Assembly: GCA_943736015.1 (NCBI GenBank)
Contig: OX031065.1
Span: 32,502,427 to 32,566,426, forward strand
DNA from: Tridacna crocea
Lineage: Eukaryota; Mollusca; Bivalvia; Cardiida; Cardiidae
Direction: 5' to 3'
Length of the DNA stretch: 64,000 nucleotides
Positions 41,419 through 52,378 of this stretch are shown piece by piece (within the stretch, counting starts at the first letter, position 1; each line of letters begins with the position of its first letter). The translations under genes were made by a program, and so were the position numbers. The notes under the pieces were generated by a model. The model did no database searches and was not told where the DNA came from. It saw only the letters and a program-made list of their open reading frames with translations.

Positions 41419-42888
41419 AACAAGAGGGCCATGATGGCCCTGTATCGCTCCACTGGCTTTTTAACCCTTTACCACACAAATTGAAGTGTTTATGACCATG
41501 AAAAAGAGGGCCTACAAAAACAATGAACACTGTCGGGCAATACAAGCACGTTAATTCATTAGCATGAAAGGTAAACTCCTTGAAAAAATAAGCTGAATGA
41601 TAGAAACCTTACTCTTTATTCATCTCATGTGAGCATAACTATTAGCATCAAAATGAATCACACTTGAAAACAGAATATTTTCTATCAAAAAACTTAATGT
41701 TTAATCAATGCAGTTTGATAATCAAGGGAGGTAAATAGTACCAAACTTTATCTTTCATAAAAAGAGTTATTTCCGTTGATTAATGTTTAAATCGAAGTGA
41801 CTATATTTTGAAGCCCATGTTAAACTTGTGATCCCTGGATGGAGCCAATTTTGACCCGAAACCTACAATATGAAACTAGAATGTGTGGTTATAAACATGA
41901 AGATATTTGAATCTTGCCCAATAAAAAGCCCTGTAAAACAAGTTTGCTCAATAAAAGGCCCTGTAAAATATGTGACCCATGAGACAGGTTTAAAAGCCAA
42001 TGTAAAACCTGTGACCCCTGGGGTGGGGGTCAAACTTGACCCCCAAAGTTAAAATTTGGGCCCTCTTTGTAGAGGCCCATTAGATAAAGCTACATGCAAA
42101 ATTTGGTAGCCCTAGGCCTTATGGCTATATACAAGTAGATTATTAAAGTTTCCCTATATAAGCCCATGTAAAACTTGTGACCCCCTGTGATGGGGCTAAA
42201 TTTGACCCCAGGGCTATAATTTGGGCACCCTTGGCAGAGACCCCCTAGATAAAGCTACATGCAAAATTTGATAGCCCTAGCCCTTATAGCTAGGTACAAG
42301 AAGATTTTGAAAGTTTTCTCTATATCAGCCCATGTAAAATTTGTTAACCCCCGGGGGCGGGGCCAAATTTGACCCCTGGACTATAATTTGGACACCCTTG
42401 GTAGACGTCCACTAGATAAAGCTACATGCCAAATTTGGTAGCCCTAGGCCCTATGGCTAGGTAGAAGAGGAATTTTAAAGTTCTCCCTAAATAAGCCTAT
42501 GTAAAACTTGTGAACCCGGGGGCGGGGCCAATTTTGACCCCAGGGCTATAATTTGAAGAAACTTGGTAGAGGTCCTTTAGATAAAGCTACATGCAAAATT
42601 TGGTAGCCCTAGGCCTTATGGTTTCAGACAAGAAGATTTTCAAAGATTTTCAAAATTTTTCAGTTTTGTTGCCATGGCAAGCAGAGTTTTTGAAGGAATT
42701 AAATTATTTCAAGAAATTCTAAAGAGGACCATGGCAGGATTATTTCTGTGAAGTTTCATTAAAATTGGATGGGTAGTTTCAGAGAAGAAGATGTTTAAAG
42801 AAAAAGTTAACGCACGGATGGACAGACGCACAAGGGACAACGGGCCATGACATAAGCCCGCTGGCCTTCGGCCAGTGGAGCTAAAAGC
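41419..42888 (-). mobile_element. C1 element, complete, reverse orientation
   Basis: 3' end AACAAGAGGGCC with hairpin GGGCCATGATGGCCC and GTATCGCTCCACTGGC at the left; 5' hairpin CTGGCC-TTC-GGCCAG and GAGCTAAAA at the right. The body has four or five paragraphs marked by GATAAAGCTACATGC, about 130 bp apart. A type A end is captured at 41461-41520. Confidence 0.8.
41461..41520 (+). mobile_element. Type A left end captured in C1
   Basis: TTAACCCTTTACCACACAAA joined to the C1 terminus, the mirror of the junctions at 6737 and 7029. Confidence 0.65.
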
Positions 42889-42904
42889 TATATATCTACT
42901 CTAT

Positions 42905-43133
42905 TTAACCCTTTACCAAACAATTCCTGGTTTTAATGATCCTGAAATAGTAGCCTTTTGAAAACATTCAGGGAAAAGGAGAAAATGCTGGTAACCAGCA
43001 CTTTCTCCTTTTCCCACAATGTTTTCTGTCCCGCAGGAAAAAAATTTCAATGTTTGAGTTAGGTTTATTTTGACGTCTGCCAGTGCTTTCAAATCGGCCC
43101 AGTCTAAAATTTTGTCATTTGGTAAAGAGTTAA
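42905..43133 (+). mobile_element. Type A element, full length (229 bp)
   Basis: TTAA at both ends; two stem mismatches (ATTCAGGG, GCACTTTC). Confidence 0.92.
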
Positions 43134-43164
43134 TGTTGCTTGGATGATAAAGTTTTTCTGCAAA

Positions 43165-43472
43165 AGGTCATGGCCTGATGGCTCAGTCAGTAGCATACAG
43201 GCCTTGAGAACAGGGGGGGTTATTGGTTTGATCCCTGGTTCCGCCAATTTCTTTCCAAGGATCGATGATAGTCATTGCGAAAGGATTCATTCCTCTCTCA
43301 AGACTGATCATTGTTTTGGCCATGGTCATGTGGGAAGCAGCCAGTGGCTCGGAGAGAATATTGTATGGAGTACTAGTAAAAGAAAATCCAGGAAAGCATG
43401 GGTAGATGCACTGGCCACCATGATATAACTGAAACAGTGTTGAAAACAGTGTTCAACAGCATACAATCAATT
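43165..43472 (+). repeat. tRNA-derived SINE
   Basis: Head resembles a tRNA: TGGCTCAGTCAGTAGCATA as A-box region and GGTTTGATCCC as B box. The body contains TTCTTTCCAAGGATCGATG, and the tail TGTTGAAAACAGTGTTCAAC runs to AATCAATTG. The V-SINE/RUDI type known in molluscs is the closest memory; assignment is tentative. Confidence 0.7.
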
Positions 43473-43479
43473 GTTTGTG

Positions 43480-43610
43480 AAAGTGTAGAAAGTGTTTTTT
43501 GAAAAGAATTTAATGCTGGTTACCAGCATTTTCTCCTTTCCCCCTGATGTTTTTTAAAGGAGTTCTTGTCCGAGTTGTTAAAATTAAGGATTGTTTGGTT
43601 AATGGCTTAA
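43480..43610 (-). mobile_element. Type A element, 5' truncated
   Basis: GCTGGTTACCAGCATTTTC tip and right end TTGTTTGGTTAATGGCTTAA. Confidence 0.65.
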
Positions 43611-43750
43611 CTCTGTACCAAACGACAAAATTCTACAATGGTCCATATTGAAAGCATTTGCAGACGACAAATTAAATGCTGATAAAATTGTGATTTCTTT
43701 CTTCCATGGGTAGAATGTGGGAAAAGGAGAAAATGCTGCTTACCAGCATT
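43607..43750 (-). mobile_element. Type A element cut by C2
   Basis: Shares TTAA; stops in the right arm at CAGCATTTTT where AGCTCACCTGA begins. Confidence 0.72.
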
Positions 43751-43830
43751 TTTAGCTCACCTGAAGACGAAGTGCTCATGGTGAACTTATGTGATTGTGC
43801 TATGTCTGTCATCAATTTTTACCTTGTAGA
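43751..43830 (+). mobile_element. C2 5' end
   Basis: AGCTCACCTGAAGACGAAGT, hairpin partner CATGGTGAAC; the downstream boundary is unclear. Confidence 0.55.
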
Positions 43831-44473
43831 GGGTTTTGATTTTGATGCTATTGAAAATTGTAACTGTTGAGGTCAATGTATAATTCCTGCAGAATCAAAT
43901 GACAGACTAGTGGAATGAGGTTTGGATATAGTATAGCTACTGCTCAATTATTCATCGATGTCCTTGTTTCATTAGTAACCGGCATGGGTCTTGAATTATA
44001 GCCGTCTGGTCCCAGGGAGCAATCCTGCTCCTTCACCAGTCATACAGGACCCTGCAAGGTCAACCAAATTTGTCAGATCAATCACATACTTGTTGATTGG
44101 ACATAAACATTGAATGTCAAACAAAATGTGTGAAGGTTAAACATGTGGATTTAACAACCCAGTCAAAACTGCATTCATTAGAGAACATGTGAAGTTAAAA
44201 CATGTGACTTCTCACAAGGTCAAACTTGCATTCTGAACAAATTTATGAAGATCAAACATGTGACATCAAAACAGCAACCTGTATTATGTTCCAAAGGATT
44301 GTATTTGTTTGCTGTTTGAATGCATCAAAAGGAATCAAAGAGCCAAGTTGGTGAGTGCAACAAAAGGATTATCAAAAAACCCATGCTTTTTGAATGTAAC
44401 AAAAGATTTTTGTCTGTATGACTGAATGTAAACATGTTATTTTTCCTCAGCCCATTAATCTTCCTTATCTTAA
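43831..44473. other. Intron 2 sequence, unassigned
   Basis: Contains AACATGTGA-type blocks repeated at about 44140-44270; no known family. Confidence 0.4.
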
Positions 44474-44590
44474 CCATTTACTACTACACAAGCTGGAGTT
44501 TCAGCAGTCCTCATGGAGAATTTTGGAAACATTGTGGAACTAGGAAACCAGCATTTCATCCTAATCTGCTATGTTTTCCACCTTTTCAGC
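44474..44590 (+). mobile_element. Type A element cut by C2
   Basis: TTAACCATTTACTACTACAC (split text at start), shortened palindrome, stops after CTATGTTTTCCACCTTT. Confidence 0.55.
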
Positions 44591-44695
44591 TCACCTGAGC
44601 ATGAAGTGCTCGCTCATGGTGAGCTATGATGTGTCCAGCATCTGTAATGCCACTAATGTGTCATCAACTTTTACTTTGTGTACACTCTAGAGGCC

Positions 44696-45244
44696 CATCT
44701 TCACAAGCCAAGGATACTAAGGTAGTACCCTTGGCCTCTCGCCTCTTTAAAAATCGAAGCTCCCGCTGCGCCATTTCATTGGATGCGATCAAAACCCATC
44801 GCGTCCAATCAAACCATTCGTAACAAGAAATCTTTCGCAAAACACAAAACAACAATGGCGGCGCCCATCAAAAACGAAAGTTGTCGTGTCTGTGACGAAA
44901 ATTTGCCAAAAAAGAGTAGACGATCGATATTTAATAAGTTTTATATCGTTTACGATCAATTATGTGAAGTATTAGGACGGGTTCTACAGCCAAATGATTG
45001 CGGATTAACGTATGTCTGTTCGTCTTGTTTCTGATCTGATGATTCCGAAAGCGCAGCCATATTTGATGCATTGCCCAACAATTTTTTTACGAGCATCTTG
45101 ATTGGTCAGAAATAACATCAGCAAAGGTTACGCAACTTCTGATATTCGATAGGTGGCGCAGCGGGAGTTTCGATTTTTAAAGAGGCGAGCGGCCAAGGTA
45201 CATAACGAACTAAGTGGAGTTAGTATCCTTGGCTCGCGAAGATG
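44696..45244. mobile_element. Mutator-like TIR element, family G, with open frame
   Basis: Ends CATCTTCACAAGCCAAGG and CCTTGGCTCGCGAAGATG are inverted; similarity continues inward for about 90 bp with CGCCTCTTTAAAAATCGA on both sides. It is flanked by the 10-bp duplication TCTAGAGGCC (44686-44695 and 45245-45254). TSD length fits Mutator-like elements. It sits in a C2 monomer and carries the frame at 44855. Confidence 0.8.
44855..45034 (+). CDS. Small CX2C...CX2C open frame in G element
   Basis: 59 codons from an ATG in ACAATGGCGG context to TGA. The protein starts MAAPIKNESCRVCDENLP, has Cys10 and Cys13, a middle with IFNKFYIVYDQLCEVLG, and ends YVCSSCF (Cys55, Cys58). This spacing resembles ZAD-type or similar treble-clef zinc domains found at the N-terminus of DNA-binding proteins. 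No transposase motif is visible. It could be a captured host exon or a small element-encoded protein; function unknown. Confidence 0.45.
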   Translation: MAAPIKNESCRVCDENLPKKSRRSIFNKFYIVYDQLCEVLGRVLQPNDCGLTYVCSSCF

Positions 45245-46165
45245 TCTAGAGGCCATACTTTCAGTCAAATACTCCTGAAAGTTGATCAGAATGTTTGTCT
45301 TGATGATATCTCAGACAAGTTGGAAAATGGATAATGTCAGTTCAAAAACTAGGCCATTAGGTCAAATTTAAAAAAAAAAGCTGTGTACGCTGTTGAGTCC
45401 AATACTCATGAAACTTCGTCAGAATATTTGTCGGATGATATCTCAAATGAGTTAAAAAATGGGTCATCTCAGGTCAAAACTTAGGTCAATATAAGGTCAA
45501 ATCTTAGAAAAACTTTGTGTACCTTCTAGAAGCCACATTTTCAGTTCATTACTCTTGAAAATTGGTCAGAATATTTGTCTTGCTGATTTCTTGGAGAAGA
45601 TAAAAAATGGGCAATGTTTGGTCAAAAGTTAGGTCACAAGGTCAAATCTTAGAAAAACCTTGTGTGCACTTTAGAGGGCACATTTTTAGTCCAGAACTGT
45701 TGAAAGTTTGTTAGAATGTTTGGTAGAATGTTTGTCTTGATTTTATCTCGCACAAATTTGAAAAAGGGCTTTGCTGGTTCAAAAACTAGGTGACTAGGTC
45801 AAATCTTAAAGTCTTGAGTATGCTCAAGAAGCCATATATTCTGTCCAATACTCCTGAAATTTGGTCAGAATGTTTGTTGTTATTATATCGCAAAAGAGTT
45901 GGAAAGTGGGTCATGTGGGGTAAAAAACTAGGTCACTACAGTAGGTCTAATCTTTGAAAAACCTTTTGTACACTCCAGAAGCCAAATTTTCAGTCAAATG
46001 CTCATTAAAGTTGGTCAGAATAACTGTCATAATATTAGCTTGGAAGAGTTTGAAAATGGGTCAATTTAGGTCAAAAACTAGGTCACCATGTCAAATCTTA
46101 GAAAAACCTTTTGCAAGCTGTAGAGGCCACATTTTCAGTCCAATAATCATGGACTATTTTTGCAA

Positions 46166-46547
46166 TGATTTAAAAAGTTTGCAATAGGAGTGGTCTCCGA
46201 CACCACCAAAGTTTAGTGTTTATGTCTTCAACCTTGTTCCTGTAACATGAAATACATATATATTGCTTCAGTTGCATGTTGACGTTTATCTCCCACTCTC
46301 CAAAGCAAATGTCCATTACAGAAAAAGGTCATGACTGGAAATCTATTTGGATATATCATATTTTATCCAGGAGCTATACATTATCTCCTGCTAGATGGCA
46401 TTCTGCAAATACTCTTCTATCTAATTTTGGCATCCTGGGTACAGAACCGCCCTACTTTTCTACACGACAACGCTTACTTTGAATTTCAAACTAAAATAAA
46501 TGTTTACTCAAAAAATGCTACCTGGTGCGATTCATTCAGCTACACAG
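46166..46547. other. Intron 2 sequence, unassigned
   Basis: An open frame runs here into the next type A element but shows no known domain. Confidence 0.45.
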
Positions 46548-46776
46548 TTAACCCATTACCACACGAGAAAAATTTGGACTCGTCCAAATTGAAAGCATTT
46601 GCAGACGACAAAATAAAGGTGACTGAAAAATTGAAATTTGTTCTGGGAAGGGTAGAAAACACTGTGGGAAAAGGAGAAAATGCTGGTTACCAGCATTTTC
46701 TCCTTTTCCCACAGTGTTTTCAAAAGGCTTCTTTCTCGGGGGCGTCAAAAGTAGGGATTGTGTGGTAATGGGTTAA
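46548..46776 (-). mobile_element. Type A element, full length (229 bp)
   Basis: TTAA at both ends; stem CACTGTGGG pairs fully with CCCACAGTG. Confidence 0.94.
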
Positions 46777-47069
46777 AGAAACTAAGTGGAAAACGATGTC
46801 AACTACATGAACAACAGAGGCATTATGTTTCATCGGAGTGACAATGTTGCAATTTTGTGTGGAAAATGAATAGGCCAAAAACAATGAAGGTACAAGGCAT
46901 TAGTAGCAGTTCTTAAAATGTTGATGCTTACTTGGTCTGATTATTAAGTTGTATCAGAAGCACTGAATAAAAAGTGTGTAAGGATTATGACACCTAACTA
47001 GTCAGTATGATTACATCGCATAAGATCAACGTTTTCATAAGGACTATACAGCCAGTCTCGGAACTTCTT

Positions 47070-47298
47070 TTAACCCATTACCACACAATCCCTACTTTTG
47101 ACGCCACAGAGAAAGAAGCCTTTAGAAAACATTGTGGGAAAAGGAGAAAATGCTGGTTACCAGCATTTTCTCCTTTTCCCACAATGTTTTCTACCCTTCA
47201 CAAAACAAATTTCAAATTGTCAGTCACTTTTATTTTGTCATCTGCAAATGGTTTCAATTTAGACAAGCCTAAAATATTGTCGTTTGGTAATGAGTTAA
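47070..47298 (+). mobile_element. Type A element, full length (229 bp)
   Basis: TTAA at both ends; perfect palindrome with centre GGTTACC. Confidence 0.94.
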
Positions 47299-47322
47299 TA
47301 TTAGAGTTGGGGGCTGAAGACC

Positions 47323-47551
47323 TTAACTCTATACCACACAATCCCGACTTTTTATGACCCTGGGATAGAAGCGTTATGAAAACATTGTTTGAAAAAGAGA
47401 AAATACTGGTAACCAGCATTTTCTGTTTTTCCCACTATGTTTTCTATCCTGCTGGAAACAAATTTCAATTTTTCAGTTATGTTTATTTTGTTGTCTGCAA
47501 GTGCTTTCAATTTGGACTAGTCCAATATTTTGCTGTTTGGGAAAGAGTTAA
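47323..47551 (+). mobile_element. Type A element, full length (229 bp)
   Basis: TTAA at both ends; stem less regular (GTTTGAAAAAGAG). Confidence 0.9.
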
Positions 47552-47855
47552 ACCATAATGTCTTTTTCTTTTGCCTTTATACTTAATGGCATAGTTACTT
47601 TGAGAAAACCCCTTACTGAAACCTGTATTCCCTTGTCCATCCCCACATCCATGTCCATTCATAAAATGTCTATTTAGCAGGTTTGTTGAAATGGGATTAT
47701 GTGAAAGAGTTAGGCAAATGTTTACAAAGCCTTTCAGCTTTAGAACAGATTTTTTATTGACAATCCAGCATGAGGGAAAACTCTGAAGCAGACAATAATT
47801 GAAGTTGTTTATATCATAAAACATGCTGCTGTTTAACCCAAAGGCAAGGCTCAAG

Positions 47856-47987
47856 TAAACCCTTCACCATATAACCCAACATTTTAATGATCTTAGCGAT
47901 AAACACTTTTGGAAAAATTTTGGGAAAAGGAGAAAATGATGGTGTCAGATATTTTCTCCTTTACCCTGAATGTTTCATATGTTTTAA
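47856..47987 (+). mobile_element. Type A element, 3' truncated
   Basis: TAAACCCTTCACCATATAAC start; hairpin AGAAAATGATGGTGTCAGA; ends at the TTAA of the next copy. Confidence 0.65.
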
Positions 47988-48208
47988 CCCTTTACCAAAC
48001 AATCCCTGGTTTTTACCAGAGAAAGAAGACTTTAGATAACATAGTGGGAAAAGGAGAAAATGCTTGTAACCAGCATTTTCTCCTTTTCCCACAATGTCTT
48101 CTACCCTTCCCAAATCAAATTTTACTTTTTATGCCATATTTATATTGTAATCTGCAAATGCTTTCAATTTTGGCCAGTCTACACTTTTGTCATGTGGTAA
48201 TGAGTTAA
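47984..48208 (+). mobile_element. Type A element, near full length
   Basis: TTAA at both ends; tip CTTGTAACCAGC. Confidence 0.9.
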
Positions 48209-48293
48209 TACTCATTTACATACATTTATTTGGGTGTCTTGCAAATGCTTTCTACATGGATGTCAGTGAAAAGTCAAGGCACCTGGTAAAGAG
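48205..48293 (+). mobile_element. Type A right-half remnant
   Basis: TTGCAAATGCTTTCTACATG and CCTGGTAAAGAGTTC. Confidence 0.5.
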
Positions 48294-48540
48294 TTCACCC
48301 TGTACTACACAATCCAAAGTTTCATGAACTTAGAGAAGAGATGTTTGAAAACATATTTCGAAAAGGAGAAAACCCTGGTTTCCTTGGTTTTCTCCTTTTC
48401 CCATACTGTTTTCTGCTTTTCGAAAGACAGCTCTCATCATGTGAGCTAAGGTTGAGTTTTTGTCTGTAATTATGCTTTCATTTACAGAATGAAGAGTCTG
48501 AAGTGTGTGTGTTACCCTTTGAATGGTGAAAGAGTCAACT
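48291..48540 (+). mobile_element. Type A element with compensated stem changes
   Basis: AAAAGGAGAAAACC pairs with GGTTTTCTCCTTTT where the consensus has ATG/CAT next to the tip. Termini are eroded. Confidence 0.7.
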
Positions 48541-48746
48541 TTGGTAGTAAACGTTTATGAAATGGACATCCTGAGTCAGTTCTAAGGCTGCAGATTATTA
48601 AAATTTCAGTGATACTTTTGTTGTAATATCTTCGTAGAAGTAGACAGTTCTTCATAGTCTGATCTATGCAGTGTCCATTTTAGATATGAAATCTGGCAGC
48701 AATTACATACTGTGCCATAAAGACTACCTCACATAAAAATTCTTTA

Positions 48747-48941
48747 CTAAAAACCCTTTACCAAACAATTTCTGGTTTTTACGACCATGTGAAAGAAGCC
48801 TGTTGAAAACCGCATTCTCTCCTTTACCCACAATGTTTTCTACCCTTCCCAAAACATATTTCAATTTTTGAGTCACTTTAAGTTTTCTGTTTGCTAATTG
48901 CTTTGAAAAATTGGAACAGCCTTAAATTTTGTAGTAGTTAA
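48747..48941 (+). mobile_element. Type A element, left arm deleted
   Basis: CCCTTTACCAAACAATTTC start; GAAAACCGCATTCTCTCC; right TTAA. Confidence 0.75.
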
Positions 48942-49155
48942 CTCTTTACCACACGAGAAAATTTTAAACCAGTCCAAACTGAAAGCATTTGCAGACGATA
49001 GAAATAAAATTAATGTGATTGAAAACTTGAGATTTGGTTTGGGAAGGGTAGAAAACATTGTGGGAAAAGGAGAAAATGCTGGTTCCCACAATGTTTTCAA
49101 AAGGCTTTTTTCTCAGGGTCATTAAAAATCGGGATTGTGTGGTATTAGGAGTTAA
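48938..49155 (-). mobile_element. Type A element, right arm deleted
   Basis: TTAA at both ends; GCTGGTTCCCACAATG shows loss of the arm segment. Confidence 0.87.
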
Positions 49156-49216
49156 ACTTGAAACCACTTGCATGCTACATAAAGGAAACTGGGCTCCAAC
49201 ATTTATACAATCATGC

Positions 49217-49352
49217 ATCTCAAGTTTCAAAATCATTGTGCTAGAAAAACTTTCAAAAAGAAAATGCAGTTAACCAGCATATTTGCTTGTTCCCACAATG
49301 TTTTCAAAAACTGCTGAAGAGTTGTAAAAATCAGAAGTGTTTGGTAAAGCGT
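49217..49352 (-). mobile_element. Type A remnant
   Basis: AAAATGCAGTTAACCAGCAT and TTCCCACAATGTTTTC; no left end. Confidence 0.55.
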
Positions 49353-49587
49353 TTAGGAAGGTACATCTTTCTGCTGAAGCTTTCAATGATAATCTTGTTC
49401 TAGTCATAAATAAGCTATTGTGCTCTGCTGCAGTTACCTAGGTTACAAAAATAAATGGGTGTGGCTTGGCTGACTCACAAACAAAATTTATTCTTATTGC
49501 GCCTTTTTATTTTTCTAAACCAGTAGATCTGTGTTTCTAGGTAAAACAGTAGCCCTCCACCTGATAATGGGAAAGGGGGGGATTTAT

Positions 49588-49795
49588 GTTTTACCCTTTC
49601 CGAAATAACAAAATTTTTACTAGTCCAAATTGACAGCACTTGCAGACAACATTTTAAGTTTGCAAATTATATTTTACTGTGGAAGGTTAGAAAAGATTTA
49701 GAAAAAGAGCAAATGCTAGTTACTTGCATTTGCTCTTTTTCCAACGACATTTAAAAAGACTTTGTTTTCAAGGTCATGACTACTTGGTAAGATTT
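49588..49795 (-). mobile_element. Type A element with compensated stem changes
   Basis: AAAAAGAGCAAATGC pairs perfectly with GCATTTGCTCTTTTT; the consensus is AAAAGGAGAAAATGC. Two paired positions have both changed. Confidence 0.75.
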
Positions 49796-49798
49796 GTT

Positions 49799-49971
49799 AA
49801 AATTTACCAAACAATCCATGGTTTTTATGACTCCAAGGAAGGAGCTTCTGAAAACATTGTGGGACAAGAAGAAAGTTCTGATAATTTTTTAACTATGTTT
49901 ATTTTGTCATCATTCTGCAAATGCATTCAATTTGGAAAAGACTAAAATTTTGTCATTTTGTAAAGAGTTAG
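49799..49971 (+). mobile_element. Type A element, palindrome lost
   Basis: TTTACCAAACAATCCATGG start and ATTTTGTCATTTTGTAAAG end; the right arm is gone. Confidence 0.7.
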
Positions 49972-50031
49972 CTCTTTACATAATTATACACCCCCCCTCC
50001 TCCTTCCCCTCCCCCTCCCCAACATTTTTAG

Positions 50032-50575
50032 CGCACCTCACCTGAGCACAAAGTGCTCAGAGTGAGCTATTGTGATCACTCACTGTCATCCATCCATCCA
50101 CATTTCTTTCTTTACACTATAGCATCTACAATTATCAACCAATCAGCACCAAACTTGGTCAAAATATATGTCATAAGATCTCTGATGAGTTCGATTATGG
50201 ATTATGGATCTAAAACATCTGACTAGAACATCTGGAGTTATTTGCCCTTGAATTAGAAAAATTGCTATATTGCACTTCGTTTACACTCCAGCATCTACAA
50301 ATATCAACCAATTAGCGCCAAACTTGGTCAAAATATATATTACCATAAGACCCCAGATGAGCTGATTATGGGTCTAATCGGACCGGAACATCTGGAGTTA
50401 TTTGCCCTTGAATTAAAAAGATTGCTATATTTCACTTTGTTTATACTCTAGCATCTACAAATATCAACCGATTAGCACCAAATTTGGTCAAAGTATATAT
50501 TACCATAAGATCTTGGATGAATTTAATTATGGGTACAATCGGACTAGAACATCTTTAGTTATTTCCCCTTGAACA
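50032..50575 (+). mobile_element. C3 element with 160-169 bp monomers
   Basis: CACCTGAGCACAAAGTGCTCA hairpin region (split), monomers marked AGCATCTACA at 50121, 50290 and 50450. The 3' end is lost before the D fragment. Confidence 0.65.
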
Positions 50576-50582
50576 AAAATGT

Positions 50583-50742
50583 CATTTTTAGCTCTACTGG
50601 CTAAAAGCCAGTAGAGCTTTATGTCATAGCATTGTTTACGTCCCTAAGTCTTCTTCTTGTTTATGCGATAAAGTCTGCATTTTTGGTCAGATTTTCTTGA
50701 ACCTTGCACAGCTTGTTTATCTCATCAAGAGCTGTAACTCTC
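50583..50742 (+). mobile_element. D element 5' fragment
   Basis: AGCTCTACTGGC-TAAAA-GCCAGTAGAGCT is a perfect 12-bp hairpin; one monomer start follows, then type A right end TTGTCGTTTGGTAAAGC. Confidence 0.7.
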
Positions 50743-51012
50743 TTGTCGTTTGGTAAAGCGTTAAAGACAATCAATAAACATACTTTCAAAATTGCAAAAT
50801 GATGTGCTATTATCCAATTAATGTTCTTTTTTTCAAAATATTTTTTGGTGATTTTTGAAATGATCAGAACGTTTATTTTTGATATTCAATCAATAGATTT
50901 AATCTCCTTTTCAACTCCTGTCTCTCAGAAAGCTAAGCTTTTGCTTCCATAATGATTGCTAAGGCTGTCTTGCTGTGGGTGGTTTAAAAACTGTCGCTTG
51001 TGTGGTAAAGAG
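50743..51012. other. Intron 2 sequence with type A end remnant
   Basis: 50740-50764 is a type A right terminus; the rest is unassigned. Confidence 0.4.
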
Positions 51013-51420
51013 TAAACTTGTTACAAAATAATTTTGTGTTTTAACAACCAATATGAAAAGTACTTCCTTGTGATCATTAAAGTAGAAAATATAACCTTGT
51101 ATTGATACCTTCTACATTTTCAAAGACATATCTATCATGCCAGCGTCATTTTTACATACATATGAAATTTATGTTTTCAAAGTGGAAAGGCTAAATTTTA
51201 TTGTCTTGTAGCGTCCTGCACAACAAGTGCTCATCTCTGTACCAAGTGACAAATTTATGCATTTGACCACATTGAAAATTATTGTTCTAATTCAGTTTTG
51301 CTCAGAAGATGATGCCTTTGATATTGCTGAAAACATTTTTTCAAAAAGGGAAAAATTGCAGCTTACCAGCATTTTTTAGGCATTTGTTGAAGACAATACC
51401 TCTTTGAACTGAATATTGAA
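51013..51420. mobile_element. Two heavily decayed type A copies
   Basis: 51013-51175 keeps AAACTTGTTACAAAATAA and TATCTATCATGCC; 51232-51420 keeps CTGTACCAAGTGACAAATT and GCAGCTTACCAGCATTTTT. Confidence 0.35.
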
Positions 51421-52107
51421 TTTTGATGACCATATATCATATTTTGTGCAAAGCCGAAGGAAATAAACCCAATTAAACACAATTTTTCTCAGACAAATGA
51501 TTTTTCGGTTGCACTCAAATATGCAGTTGGAAATGGCATGTTAAAATACACTGGGTAGGCCATCGATCGTGGAAATACTATATTTTTTAAAGTGAAAATA
51601 GCTTCACTTGCTCATACCCTTCTATTGGCGCAATGATACAAAATTTGTCTACGGATTGCTTGGTCATGGGCTTTTTCCTTCCAAAACCAGTTTGTCCTGT
51701 GACTTGTTCATCCCATGATTGCGCGCAGCTCCATCTGATTGGGCATGCAATTTATTCATCGAAGTAATTGATTGTAATGCTGAGAATTAAATGTTAACGG
51801 CCAAAGATATTTCAAAGTCATAGTTTTTGGGTACAAACTTAATTTTATTCGAGTATTTACATGGTCTCTCTATCTCTATCCATCATTGTACCGTACTGCC
51901 AAAGGAAATAATACTCCTGACTCCTTCTAATAATCAAAGTGAGACCATCAATTCACAAATGATCCTAACTTTTGTCATGAGTACTCTCCCATCAACCAAA
52001 AGGTATTCATTTACTTGGTTGGTTGACATTCAAGCCAATATTTGAGTATTATTTCTCTTTTTCAAATTATTAATTCCACACAACAGCTTCCTTGACAAAT
52101 ACCACTT
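51421..52107. other. Intron 2 sequence, unassigned
   Basis: Nothing recognised. Confidence 0.5.
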
Positions 52108-52187
52108 CAGCATTTTCAACGCTTTTTCTTTTCCTCTAATGTTTTTAAGGTGGTTAAAACATTGGATTGTGTTGTAATGGGTTATGT
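52108..52187 (-). mobile_element. Type A right-end remnant
   Basis: CTAATGTTTTTAAGGTGG and GATTGTGTTGTAATGGGTTA. Confidence 0.5.
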
Positions 52188-52378
52188 CTCCACCAAACAA
52201 CAAATTATATACTTTTCCAAATTCAAAGCATTTGCGAACTTCACACATAGCTTGAAAGGGCAGAAAACATTGATAGTTAAGAAGAAATTGCTGGTTTCTA
52301 CCATTTTCTCCTTTTCTCACATTGTTTTTTGAAGCTCTCTTTCCCCAGGTTGTTAAAACTGGAGCTTGTTCAGTTAAA
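52183..52378 (-). mobile_element. Type A element, degraded
   Basis: CCACCAAACAACAAATTATA start, GAAATTGCTGGTTTCTACC tip, weak ends. Confidence 0.6.

Larger units (their letters stand above)
44591..46165 (+). mobile_element. C2 element, interrupted by G
   Basis: AGCTCACCTGAGCATGAAGT start; CTAGAGGCC monomers resume at 45245 after the G insertion and run to about 46165, about 145 bp each. The 3' terminus is missing. Confidence 0.7.

Noticed and set aside
43165..43240. tRNA gene on the + strand
   Set aside because: The B-box region is altered, no acceptor stem closes, and a SINE body follows directly.
44783..44854. Upstream extension of the G-element frame
   Set aside because: The ATG at 44855 has the better context and the extension lies in the terminal inverted repeat side of the element.
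46331..46768. 145-codon open frame
   Set aside because: Its second half is simply translated type A element text, and the first half shows no domain or splice partner.
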